Assembly (NCBI RefSeq): GCF_029889805.1
Contig: NZ_JARANT010000008.1
Location: 1-49,612, forward strand
From: Halorubrum sp. Boch-26
Lineage (GTDB): Archaea > Halobacteriota > Halobacteria > Halobacteriales > Haloferacaceae
Length of the DNA: 49,612 nucleotides
Direction: 5' to 3'
A program made the translations under genes and the position numbers. The notes below the pieces were generated by a model. That model was not told the DNA's origin. It made no database searches and was given only the letters and a program-made list of their open reading frames with translations. Below are positions 24,212 to 36,643 of this stretch, piece by piece; position 1 is the first letter of the stretch; each line of letters starts with the position of its first letter.

Positions 24212-25456
24212 ATGAACTTCGCACGTCCGGCTCTCGCCGGAGCGGCAGTCCTGTTCGTTGCGATCGTCGCGACCGGCGGCGCGGTCGGCGCCGACCCGGT
24301 GACGCTCACCGTCTCTGTCACCGACCAGAGCGGCGACAGCGTCGGCGGTGTAACCGTCGAGGCGACGTGGGAGACCGAAGCCGGCGAGACGGGGGCCGCG
24401 TCCGGAACGACGGCGAGCAACGGGAAGGTGTTCCTCGACGTCCCCGAGGGAGCGAGCGTCGATCTGGACGTGGACGACGACACCTACGTCCGGAACCGGC
24501 CCCTCCGGGTCGCCGACGCGAGGGAGACGGAGGTCGACCTCGGCGTCTCTCGGAGCGGGACCGCGACGGTGTCGGTCGTCGACGACCAGAATCGGCCGAA
24601 GGTCGACGCGCGGGTGACCGTCCGCCGGGACGGCCGAACTGTCGACCGCGGCGAGACCGACTCGGACGGCGCCTACGAGACGGCACGCCTCGAGCGCGGC
24701 ACGTACAGGGTCACCGTCGTGAAGCCGGGGTACTTCGAGAGCACGCGCGAGGTGACGGTGTCGCTGAACACGGAGGCGACGGTGGCGATCGAGCGCGGTA
24801 CCGTGACGCTCGACGTCCGCACCCTCGACGACCACTTCGAGCCGCCCGAGCCGATCGAGACCGGATCGGTCCGGGTTACCTCGTCGGTGTACGAGGGAGA
24901 GGTGACAGTGACCGAGGGAACCGCCTCGCTCAACGTCCCCGTGAACGCCGCGTACACGGTCGAAGTCGTCAACGACGGATACGACGCCTCGCCCGATCGG
25001 CTTCGGGTGCGGGAGTCTTCGGTGAGCGTGAACGCCACGGCGCAGCGGACCCCGACCCTGTCGGTCACGCCGGCGAACGAACGCGTCCTCGTCGGCGAGA
25101 CGACCCGCGCGACGGTACGGAACGCGTACGACGAGCCGGTGTCCGGGGCGACGGTCGAGATCGACGGCGACGCGGTCGGCGAGACCGACGATCGCGGTGA
25201 GATAGACGTGCCGATATCGTCCGCCGGCGACAGGACGATCGTCGCGCGCGACGGGTCCGTCGCGTCCGACCCGGTGACGGTCGAGGGCGTCGAGACGGCG
25301 GACGAGACCGACCCGGAAGAGGACGGGTCGGACGGCGCCGATGACGAAGGCGATGCGGAGACCACCGACGACGGCGCCCCCGGCTTCGGCGTCGTCGCCG
25401 CGGTCCTCGCGCTTCTGACCGCGGCGACCGCCGCGGGTCGGCGCCACGGTCGCTGA
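24212..25456 (+). CDS. PGF-CTERM surface protein with carboxypeptidase-regulatory-like domains
   Basis: This is a 414-residue secreted protein. A signal peptide (about residues 1-27, ending AVGA) is followed by beta-sandwich repeats of the CarboxypepD_reg/Big type: about 28-100, 110-190 (KVDARVTVRRDG...GTYRVTVVKPGY) and 290-350 (PVSGATVEIDGD...). An acidic, Thr-containing linker of about 35 residues (about 353-387) leads to a C-terminal APGFGVVAAVLALLTAATAAGRRHGR: a PGF motif, a hydrophobic helix and a basic tail. That tripartite signal is recognised by archaeosortase A, encoded at 11793-12755. The expected fate is Sec or Tat export, cleavage at PGF and lipid anchoring at the S-layer. ATG at 24212 has a TATA-like ATATACC about 25 bases before it. 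Confidence 0.88.
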   Translation: MNFARPALAGAAVLFVAIVATGGAVGADPVTLTVSVTDQSGDSVGGVTVEATWETEAGETGAASGTTASNGKVFLDVPEGASVDLDVDDDTYVRNRPLRVADARETEVDLGVSRSGTATVSVVDDQNRPKVDARVTVRRDGRTVDRGETDSDGAYETARLERGTYRVTVVKPGYFESTREVTVSLNTEATVAIERGTVTLDVRTLDDHFEPPEPIETGSVRVTSSVYEGEVTVTEGTASLNVPVNAAYTVEVVNDGYDASPDRLRVRESSVSVNATAQRTPTLSVTPANERVLVGETTRATVRNAYDEPVSGATVEIDGDAVGETDDRGEIDVPISSAGDRTIVARDGSVASDPVTVEGVETADETDPEEDGSDGADDEGDAETTDDGAPGFGVVAAVLALLTAATAAGRRHGR

Positions 25457-25513
25457 TCGAGAGGACAGACGCCGGCAGGGATCAGGCCGATCGGGGTCGA
25501 GTCACCCGCGGCC

Positions 25514-26725
25514 TCACCACGCCGCGCGCAACACGCCTTCGATCGCCTCGGGCGTCGCGTCGAGATCGGCGGGCGCGCGGTCCATCGACCAGTCGTCGGC
25601 GATGTACTCGGCGATCGCCGGGAGGTCGCTCTCGTCGGTCTCGGGCACGTCCCGAAGGCGTCCGGGGGTCGGTAGCGCGTCTCGGACCGCGGTGACGGCG
25701 TCGACGACGTCCTCGCCGATCGCCTCGTCGTCGCGGCCGCCGACGTCGACGCCGAGCCCGTCGGCGAGCGCCCGGCGGCTCGCGTCGATCTCGTCGAAGA
25801 GGTACGCGAGGACGTGCGGGGCGACGATCGCGTGGATGTCGCCCTGCTGGACGTCGTAGCGCCGCGCGAACCCGTGGCCGAACGCGTGTATCACCGAGAT
25901 CCGACGGTCGAGTTGGACGAGCAGCACGCCGACCACGGCTCGGTCCATCGCGGCCTCGCTTCCCGGTCGATCCCCGGCGACCCGCGGGAGCGCGTCGGAT
26001 AAGAGCCGCAGCCCGTGGACCGCGGTCGCGTCGCTCACGGGCGTCGCGTCCCGCGCGTACGGCGTCTCGATCCCCTTGTCGAACCCGTTCATCGCCGACC
26101 CCGCCAGCACCGACTTCGGGGTCGTCTCGAACAGCGCCGGGTCGGCGAGGTCGACGACCGGCATCGCGCCGTCGCCGCTGACGGTCATCGGCTGGCCCGT
26201 GGGCGACTCGTCGGCCGGGAGTACCTCCAGCGAGCCCCCGGTCGAGACGTCCGCGCCGGCGAACGTCGTCGGAATAACCACGAGCGGGATCGCGGGGTCG
26301 CTACCGGGAGCGAGCGACCCGAGCTCGTCGGGCCCGTCGGCCGCGTCGGCGCGGAGGGCGTCGAGGTCGCGGCCGTCGACGTCGAGGGTCGTCGCCTGCC
26401 GCGCGATGTCGAGGCTGCTACCGCCGCCGACCGCGACGAGGGCGTCCGCGCCGACCTCGGCCCGTTTGTCGAGGAGGTCGTACGCCGTCTCTATCCGTTT
26501 GTCCGGGGTCGTCCCGTCGAAGACCCCGGCGAGCCGGTCGCCGAGCCCCTCGCGGATCGGGTCCATGAGGTCGTCGTTGGCGCCGACGTTGGAGCCGCAG
26601 ACGACGAGCGCGTCGACGACCCCTCGGTCGCCGAGGATCGCGCTCAGCTCGCTCGCGCGACCGCGTCCGTACAGGATCTCACAGCCCCGGTAGTCGTGCT
26701 CGAAGGTGTCCGCGATCGGTAGCAT
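25514..26725 (-). CDS. Iron-containing-alcohol-dehydrogenase-fold protein with altered metal site
   Basis: This 403-residue protein starts at MLPIADTFEHDYRG (26725); the open frame upstream has no family similarity. The N-terminal NAD(P)-binding lobe has VVCGSNVG and GGGSSLD (residues 100-106), then IPTTFAGADVS. The C-terminal helical lobe has NGFDKGIE where canonical enzymes have DALTHAIE, and HAFGHGFARRYDVQQG where they have HxxxHPLG...PHG. Aligned so, Asp-to-Asn213, His-to-Lys217 and His-to-Gln294 replace three of four metal ligands; only His284 remains. It may act without iron or with a rebuilt site. It could be a dehydrogenase/reductase of unknown substrate. Convergent with the PGF-CTERM gene. 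Confidence 0.85.
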   Translation of the reverse strand: MLPIADTFEHDYRGCEILYGRGRASELSAILGDRGVVDALVVCGSNVGANDDLMDPIREGLGDRLAGVFDGTTPDKRIETAYDLLDKRAEVGADALVAVGGGSSLDIARQATTLDVDGRDLDALRADAADGPDELGSLAPGSDPAIPLVVIPTTFAGADVSTGGSLEVLPADESPTGQPMTVSGDGAMPVVDLADPALFETTPKSVLAGSAMNGFDKGIETPYARDATPVSDATAVHGLRLLSDALPRVAGDRPGSEAAMDRAVVGVLLVQLDRRISVIHAFGHGFARRYDVQQGDIHAIVAPHVLAYLFDEIDASRRALADGLGVDVGGRDDEAIGEDVVDAVTAVRDALPTPGRLRDVPETDESDLPAIAEYIADDWSMDRAPADLDATPEAIEGVLRAAW

Positions 26726-26877
26726 CGCCAGTCGGTACGGCGGGCGGCCGCTTGTAGCTGTGGGAACGGGCGGCACACCGCCCACGACGCGGCGTGGCTC
26801 GCGGCCCGCGGCCGTCTCCCCAAGAGCCAACCCGCTGCGGGTCGGAGACTCAGATCCGGTCGCTCGACCGACACACC

Positions 26878-27840
26878 ATGCGCGAGTTTCCGCCGCTCCC
26901 CTCTCTCGACGATCCGGAGGCGCCAGACGACGTCCTTGAGGGCCACCTCTGGCTCCTCGAACTGATCGACGGGACGGGGCTTCGCTTTTCGATGGACGAA
27001 TCTGGGCTCCTCCGCTTCGGTGGCCCGGAAGCGACGTACGCCGACCTCGACGCCGTCCCGCTCGCGCTCCGTCCCGCGGTCCGACACGTCCGCCGGCGGT
27101 TCGATCGCGAGGCCCTCCGCGGGGCCGTCGCCGACCCCGCCGCCGTGACGTTCCTCGGCGTCGCGACCCGCCGTCGCGGGACCGACTACGACTGGGACCG
27201 GCTCCCGCCGTTCCTCGGCGCCGACGTGTGGGTGGGACCAGGAAGGGAGGCGAGTGCGGAAGGCACGGACGCGGAAGCAGCCGACGGCGCGTTCCGTCCG
27301 CCAGACGCCGACGCGGCGATCTTCGACGGGGTCGGGCTCGACCCGGTCAACGCGGTGGCGCGCGAGGTGAACGCCCGCGACTTCGACCCCGACGAGTTCG
27401 CGGTCCCGGCGTCGGCGTGGCGCGACGGTCCGGCTGCGGGGGTCGTCGTCCGGAACAAACGCGGCGGCCGCGGGAGGATCGCCCGGGAGACGGACGACGG
27501 CGATGATGACGCTCGCGTGGAGGTCGGTCACCCGGATGACGGCCGAGCCGGCGACCCGGTCGACCCCGACGAACTCGCCGCGACCCACGCTGGACGGGAG
27601 CGGTTCGAACGGGTCGTCCGGGCCCTCGAACGACGCGGCGACCCGGCGACGGTCGACGTCCTCGCGGACCGGACCGTCGAGGCGGTCGCCAGAGAGACGC
27701 CGCTCGAGTTCGAGGAGGGGAATTCCGGTCCCGTGGGAGTCGATCCGGCTCGGTTCCGCGCGTCGGTCGTCGAGCGCGCGCGGGTCTTCCTCGACGGTCG
27801 CGAGGAAGGCGAATACGGCGACCCGAACGGTGCAGAGTAA
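26878..27840 (+). CDS. Nucleic-acid-ligase-like (nucleotidyltransferase fold) protein, probably degenerate
   Basis: This 320-residue protein resembles haloarchaeal RNA-ligase-domain proteins that start MRExPPxPS and have a KxDG motif I followed by a GLLRFG strand. Here motif I reads LIDG (residues 29-32), so the adenylated lysine is leucine. FLGVATRRRG...YDWDRLPPFLGADVW corresponds to motif III/IIIa. Motif IV, normally EGVVV(R/I)xK, reads AAGVVVRNK (186-194) with Ala for the Glu. Inserted acidic linkers lie near 125-145 and 200-215. These losses suggest a non-catalytic paralogue. The family call rests on my recollection of homologues and is moderate. Confidence 0.65.
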   Translation: MREFPPLPSLDDPEAPDDVLEGHLWLLELIDGTGLRFSMDESGLLRFGGPEATYADLDAVPLALRPAVRHVRRRFDREALRGAVADPAAVTFLGVATRRRGTDYDWDRLPPFLGADVWVGPGREASAEGTDAEAADGAFRPPDADAAIFDGVGLDPVNAVAREVNARDFDPDEFAVPASAWRDGPAAGVVVRNKRGGRGRIARETDDGDDDARVEVGHPDDGRAGDPVDPDELAATHAGRERFERVVRALERRGDPATVDVLADRTVEAVARETPLEFEEGNSGPVGVDPARFRASVVERARVFLDGREEGEYGDPNGAE

Positions 27841-32447
<4,607 letters not shown>

Positions 32448-32572
32448 TCACGTCGAGTAGCTGTCCCGAGGAGCCGCGTCGACCCATCCCCGGCGCGTTT
32501 TTGCGAGCCGCCCTCTGCCCGGTCGAATCTCAGGAAAGTTACTTACGGTCACCGCGAAAACGGCCGGACGAG

Positions 32573-34606
32573 ATGGACGAGTACGAGGGGATAAACGAGG
32601 TCGTACACGAGCCGAGCGAGGCGTTCGCCGAGTCGACGAACGTCGCCGCGTTCATGCGCGAGTACGGGATCGACGACTACGAGGCGCTGATCGAACGCAC
32701 CACCTCGGAGATCCCGGGCGAGCCGGCCTCCGGCGTCGACTGGTTCTGGGACGAGATCGTCGACTACCTCGACATCGACTTCTACACCGAGTACGAGACC
32801 GTTCGGGACGACAGCGACGGCCCGCAGTTCACCGACTGGTACCCCGGTGGCGAGATCAACGTCGCGCACAACGTCGTCGACCGGCACGCCGCCGTCGACT
32901 CGCCGAACCGGAACCGGGTCGCGCTGATCTGGGAGGGCGAACCCGGCGACGTCCGGGAGGTCACCTTCCACGAACTGGCGCGGCAGACGAACCGCGTCGC
33001 CAACTACCTGGAGTCGGTCGGGGTCGAGACCGGGGACACGGTCGGCCTGTACATGCCGATGGTGCCCGAGGTCGTCCCGATCCTCTACGGCTGCCTCAAG
33101 GTGGGCGCGGTCGCGGTGCCGATATTCTCCGGGTTCGGCACCGAGGCGACGGCGGCCCGGATCGCCGACGCCGAGCCATCCGTCCTCTTCACGGGCGACG
33201 GCTTCTACCGTCGAGGCAGCGAGGTCCGGCTGAAGGCGACCGCCGACGCGGCGATCACGGACGCGGGGCGCGTCGAGCACGCGGTGGTGTACGATCGGTT
33301 GGGCGCGACGCCCGCGGGGGAGTCGGGAGGCGGCGACGGCGGTGACATCGAGCCTGTGCCGTGGGATCCCGACCGCGACGCGACGTGGACCGAGGCGATC
33401 GCGTCGCAGTCGACCGATTACGAGACGAAGCGGCTCCCCAGCGACCGGGAGTCCATGCTGCTGTACTCCTCGGGCACGACCGGCGAACCGAAGGGGATCG
33501 TCCACACCCACGCGGGCGTCCTCACGCAGTGCGCCAAGGAGATCCACTTCGGTTTCGACCGGAAGCCGGCCGATCGGTTCTTCTGGGTCTCCGACATCGG
33601 CTGGATGATGGGGCCGTGGACGCTGATCGGGAACCACGCGTTCGGCGGCACCGTGGTGATGTACGAGGGGGCCCCGGATCACCCCGAACCCGACCGCTTC
33701 TGGGACATGATAGACCGGCACGGCATCACGCAGTTCGGCATCTCGCCGACGGCGATCCGCGCGCTCCGGAAGCACGGGGACGAGTGGGTCGAGGGCCACG
33801 ACCTCTCCTCGCTCCGGATCCTCGGTTCGACCGGCGAGCCGTGGGACCCCGAGTCGTGGCGGTGGTTCTACGACGCGGTCGGCGGCGGCGACTGCCCGAT
33901 AATCAACATCTCCGGCGGCACCGAGATCTGCGGCTGCTTCCTGATGCCGATGCCGAACCAGCCGCTGAAGCCGTGTACGCTCGGGGGCCCGGGACTCGGG
34001 ATGGACATCGACATCGTCGACGAGAGCGGCGAGTCGGTCAGGGAGTCTGGCGAGCGCGGCTACCTCGTCGCCCGCGACTCCTGTCCCTCGATGACGAAGT
34101 CGCTGTGGTCCGGCGACGAGCGCTACCTGAACGAGTACTGGTCGACGTGGGACGACCTCTGGGACCACGGCGACTTCGCGCAGAAGGACGACGACGGGTT
34201 CTGGTTCCTCCACGGCCGCGCCGACGACGCCCTGAACGTCGCCGGGCGGAAGGTCGGCCCCGCCGAGATCGAGGGCGTGCTCATCGACCACGACGCCGTC
34301 AATCAGGCGGCCGCGGTGGGCGTCCCGGACGACACCACCGGCACCGCGGTGGTCGCGTACGTCGTCCTCGAACAGGGCGTCGAGCCGAGCGACGGGCTCC
34401 GCGACGAGCTCCGCGAGCTGGTGGGAGAGGAACACGGGAAGCCGTTCCGGCCGCGCGAGTTGCTCTTCGTCGACGCCTTCCCGAAGACGCAGTCCGGGAA
34501 GATCATCCGACGCGCGATCGAGTCGGTTTACAAGGGCGAGGACCCCGGCGACCTCTCCTCGATGGAGAACCCGGAGGCGCTGGCGGACCTCCGCGACGCG
34601 GCCTGA
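32573..34606 (+). CDS. AMP-forming acyl-CoA ligase (acetyl-CoA-synthetase-like)
   Basis: This 677-residue adenylate-forming enzyme starts at the ATG at 32573 (MDEYEGINEVVHEPSE). Motifs: LLYSSGTTGEPKGIVHTH (P-loop-like A3), ISGGTEICGCF (A5), YLVARD, and the acetylatable lysine K643 in KTQSGKIIRR. The N-terminal STNVAAFM...WFWDEIVDYL and WYPGGEINVAHNVVDRH are typical of acetyl/propionyl-CoA synthetases. It makes acyl-CoA from a short carboxylic acid, ATP and CoA. The exact substrate is not fixed by sequence. It is 125 bases after gyrA, with a weak T-run between, and convergent with the peroxiredoxin gene. Confidence 0.92.
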   Translation: MDEYEGINEVVHEPSEAFAESTNVAAFMREYGIDDYEALIERTTSEIPGEPASGVDWFWDEIVDYLDIDFYTEYETVRDDSDGPQFTDWYPGGEINVAHNVVDRHAAVDSPNRNRVALIWEGEPGDVREVTFHELARQTNRVANYLESVGVETGDTVGLYMPMVPEVVPILYGCLKVGAVAVPIFSGFGTEATAARIADAEPSVLFTGDGFYRRGSEVRLKATADAAITDAGRVEHAVVYDRLGATPAGESGGGDGGDIEPVPWDPDRDATWTEAIASQSTDYETKRLPSDRESMLLYSSGTTGEPKGIVHTHAGVLTQCAKEIHFGFDRKPADRFFWVSDIGWMMGPWTLIGNHAFGGTVVMYEGAPDHPEPDRFWDMIDRHGITQFGISPTAIRALRKHGDEWVEGHDLSSLRILGSTGEPWDPESWRWFYDAVGGGDCPIINISGGTEICGCFLMPMPNQPLKPCTLGGPGLGMDIDIVDESGESVRESGERGYLVARDSCPSMTKSLWSGDERYLNEYWSTWDDLWDHGDFAQKDDDGFWFLHGRADDALNVAGRKVGPAEIEGVLIDHDAVNQAAAVGVPDDTTGTAVVAYVVLEQGVEPSDGLRDELRELVGEEHGKPFRPRELLFVDAFPKTQSGKIIRRAIESVYKGEDPGDLSSMENPEALADLRDAA

Positions 34607-34648
34607 CGGTCGGCCGCGGCGGCGGGACCGGGAGGGCGCGCGGTTCCC

Positions 34649-35116
34649 CTACGCCGCCTCGGCGACCGCGTCGGCGAGCGCGTCGTACTCCGGTTCCTGT
34701 CCCGCGTTCTCCGCGAGCCAGCGGTACGTCACGACGCCGTCGCCGTCGATCACGAAGACGGCCCGCTGCGCGACCGTGTCGACGCCGTAGCGGTCGAACG
34801 ACTCGACCACGTCGTACGCCTCGATCGCGCGGTGGTCGGGGTCGCCCACGAGCGCGAACGGGAGCTCGTACTGCGTCCGATAGGCCGCGAGCGCGTGCGG
34901 GAGGTCGGTGCTCACGCCGAGCAGGGTGCAGTCGTCGCGGTCGAACCCGTCGCGGAGCGCCTCCATCTCGTCGGTGCAGGTGTTCGAGAAGGCGGCCGGG
35001 AAGAAGGCGAGCACCACGGGCTCGTCGCCGAGGTGATCGCTCAGCCGAAACGGTTCGATGGTCTCGTCCACGAGCGAGGCGGTGAAGTCGGGGGCGTCGT
35101 CGCCGACGGCTGTCAT
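34649..35116 (-). CDS. Peroxiredoxin (AhpC/TSA family, BCP-like)
   Basis: This 155-residue thioredoxin-fold peroxidase has GDDAPDFTASLVD at the start. The active-site stretch VVLAFFPAAFSNTCTDE contains the peroxidatic Cys47, preceded by Thr/Phe/Pro in family positions (usually P-x-x-F-T-x-x-C; here the Thr position is Ser44). A second Cys63 is close by; there is no distal C-terminal Cys, so it may be a 1-Cys or atypical 2-Cys enzyme. It reduces hydroperoxides in the cytoplasm. Divergent from tatA. Confidence 0.9.
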   Translation of the reverse strand: MTAVGDDAPDFTASLVDETIEPFRLSDHLGDEPVVLAFFPAAFSNTCTDEMEALRDGFDRDDCTLLGVSTDLPHALAAYRTQYELPFALVGDPDHRAIEAYDVVESFDRYGVDTVAQRAVFVIDGDGVVTYRWLAENAGQEPEYDALADAVAEAA

Positions 35117-35241
35117 ATCAATCGCTTGTGCCGCGGGCGTATGACGGTTTCGGCGTCCGTCGGAGCCGTTCTCGGTACGGCGGGGTTCCGGGGGCGTTGC
35201 CCGGCCAACGGCGACCCGTCGTCAGCCCACCGAGGCAAAAA

Positions 35242-35251
35242 GACTATAGTC
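35242..35251. promoter_or_regulatory. Palindromic TATA region of tatA
   Basis: GACTATAGTC is a perfect 10-base palindrome about 26-35 bases before the tatA ATG, in the tatA/peroxiredoxin divergent spacer. It holds the most likely TATA element for tatA. Confidence 0.5.
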
Positions 35252-35276
35252 GCAAGAGGGTTACTCCGGAATAGAG

Positions 35277-35558
35277 ATGGTAAGTGCGATTCCACTGATC
35301 GGCGGCATCCCGGCGGGCCCGGAGCTCCTCATCATTCTGCTCGTGCTGGTCCTCCTGTTCGGGGCGAACAAGATTCCGAAGCTCGCCCGGTCGACCGGCC
35401 AGGCGATGGGCGAGTTCAAGAAGGGCCGTGAGGAGGTCGAGGACGAACTGAAACAGATGCAGGGAGACGACGAGGAACCGGCCGTCGACGCGGGCTCGAC
35501 GGTCGACGAGGACGAGGACCTCGACGACCTCGAAACCGAGAAAGAGACGAGCGCGTAG
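35277..35558 (+). CDS. tatA: Twin-arginine translocase protein TatA/E
   Basis: This 93-residue protein has a short extracytoplasmic N-terminus, one transmembrane helix at about residues 15-29 (ELLIILLVLVLLFG), then ANKIPKLARSTGQAMGEFKKG, the amphipathic helix with the conserved FGxxKxPxLARxxG signature. An acidic, disordered tail fits a haloarchaeal cytoplasm. TatA oligomers form the pore for folded substrates; haloarchaea export a large share of secreted proteins this way. No tatC is in the window. Confidence 0.94.
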   Translation: MVSAIPLIGGIPAGPELLIILLVLVLLFGANKIPKLARSTGQAMGEFKKGREEVEDELKQMQGDDEEPAVDAGSTVDEDEDLDDLETEKETSA

Positions 35559-35611
35559 ACCGGCTCCGAGACGCCGACCGATCCCCGCTGCGACGTTTTC
35601 TCTGACGCCTT

Positions 35612-35684
35612 GGGCGCGTGGCCTAGCGGACAGGGCGAGAGGTTCCTAACCTCTCGATCGCGGGTTCGAATCCCGCCGTGCCCG
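35612..35684 (+). tRNA. tRNA-Arg (anticodon CCT)
   Basis: The cloverleaf folds fully. Acceptor GGGCGCG pairs with CGTGCCC (one G-T pair), the D arm is GCC...GGC, the anticodon stem is AGAGG/CCTCT with loop TTCCTAA giving anticodon CCT, which reads AGG. The variable loop is CGATC, and the T arm is GCGGG-TTCGAAT-CCCGC. The discriminator is G and no CCA is encoded. There is no intron. The 3' end also forms half of a perfect inverted repeat with downstream sequence. Confidence 0.96.
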
Positions 35685-35710
35685 TATCGAACGGAGTGAG
35701 ATACGGGCAC
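35678..35710. repeat. 11-bp perfect inverted repeat starting in the tRNA 3' end
   Basis: GTGCCCGTATC (35678-35688) and GATACGGGCAC (35700-35710) are exact reverse complements with an 11-base loop. The left arm includes six bases of the acceptor stem and the discriminator. It could act in 3' processing, as a terminator hairpin or as a remnant of integration. Confidence 0.85.
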
Positions 35711-35748
35711 GGCTGACCCTCGCTCGCTGACTCCGTTCGCTCGCGAGG

Positions 35749-35764
35749 ATCCCGCCGCGCCCGT
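35749..35764 (+). repeat. Partial copy of the tRNA-Arg 3' end
   Basis: ATCCCGCCGCGCCCGT here matches 35670-35685 (ATCCCGCCGTGCCCGT) at 15 of 16 bases, the 3' end of the tRNA plus one base. Such duplications flank integrated elements, but only about 60 bases lie between the copies. Confidence 0.55.
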
Positions 35765-35793
35765 CGCCTCGTCGCAATCGCGCCGCGTCCCTT

Positions 35794-36492
35794 CTAATTA
35801 CCCTCGCCCAGCCGCGGGAACGACCGCCACGCGAGCCACACCGCGAACCCGGCGATCGCGAGCGTCGCGCCCGCCAGCTGGGGGCCGGGGTCGTATAAGA
35901 GGGGAGGGTGGTAGCCGAGCCCGTAATCGAGGGCGACGTTGCCGACGGCGATGGCGAGGGCGACGGCGAGCGCGCCGCGGGTCGTCCGACCGAACGCCGG
36001 GAACAGCAGCGCCAGCCCGACGAAACAGAGGTGCGTGCCGAGCACGCCCCAGTAGTAGATCCACGCGTCGGGGGCGGCGACGTACTGCGAAAAGGCGAGG
36101 TTCAGCGAGACCAGCGGCCAGAGGCCGAACGTGACCAGCCAGACGAACGCGAGGGTGTGGAGGTACGCGAGCGCGCGTGACACCGGGGCGTCGGTCACGC
36201 GATCTCCGCGGCGGACCGTGGGAATGAGCGATACGAGCGTGATCCCGCCGAGCGCGACCGCGACGGCCGAGTCCGCGTACAACGGCCACAACGGGACCGG
36301 CACGTCGCCGGCGGTCGGCGCGTAGTAGCCGACGCCGACCGCGAGCATGAACGCGACGAACGCGAGCACGACGCCGAGGCTCCGGGGAGCGCCGAGCAGC
36401 TCCTCGGCGATCGCCGCGCGGACGCGACGACGGACGGCCGGCCGCCTGAGCCGCCCCAACGAGCGAAGCACCGAGGCGTCTGAGCGTGTCAC
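35794..36492 (-). CDS. DUF1405 membrane protein
   Basis: This 232-residue protein has a basic N-terminus of about 30 residues and six or seven hydrophobic segments. GYYAPTAGDVPVPLWPLYADSA and VWLVTFGLWPLVSL are the phrases that mark DUF1405, a family of integral membrane proteins in archaea and Firmicutes without known function. It ends with a short soluble tail. It is transcribed toward the tRNA gene and divergent from the large sensor gene; no partner is evident. Confidence 0.82.
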   Translation of the reverse strand: MTRSDASVLRSLGRLRRPAVRRRVRAAIAEELLGAPRSLGVVLAFVAFMLAVGVGYYAPTAGDVPVPLWPLYADSAVAVALGGITLVSLIPTVRRGDRVTDAPVSRALAYLHTLAFVWLVTFGLWPLVSLNLAFSQYVAAPDAWIYYWGVLGTHLCFVGLALLFPAFGRTTRGALAVALAIAVGNVALDYGLGYHPPLLYDPGPQLAGATLAIAGFAVWLAWRSFPRLGEGN

Positions 36493-36587
36493 ACCGTTCG
36501 CTTCGTCCGCCGCGGCCTAAAGGTCCGCTCTCCGCGCCGCCGTGACGGAGTGCGGGCCGAGCGCAGCGGTCGGTGACGTGTCGCGGG

Positions 36588-36599
36588 TTGAATAGTAAA
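36588..36599 (+). promoter_or_regulatory. A/T-rich promoter candidate of the sensor/regulator gene
   Basis: GAATAGTAAATG lies about 45-56 bases before the ATG at 36644 and is the only clear A/T block in the divergent spacer, so a short 5' leader of roughly 20 bases would follow. Confidence 0.4.
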
Positions 36600-36643
36600 T
36601 GGCAGGGGTTTTGCTCGTCTGACGAGTAGTCGGCGGTATCGAC

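Noticed and set aside
33361-35085. 574-codon plus-strand frame overlapping the ligase and peroxiredoxin genes
   Set aside because: The product is Arg/Pro-rich nonsense; both overlapped genes have clear family motifs.
35749-35764. Second tRNA gene
   Set aside because: Only the 3' 15-16 bases of tRNA-Arg are present; no anticodon or D arm can be folded.
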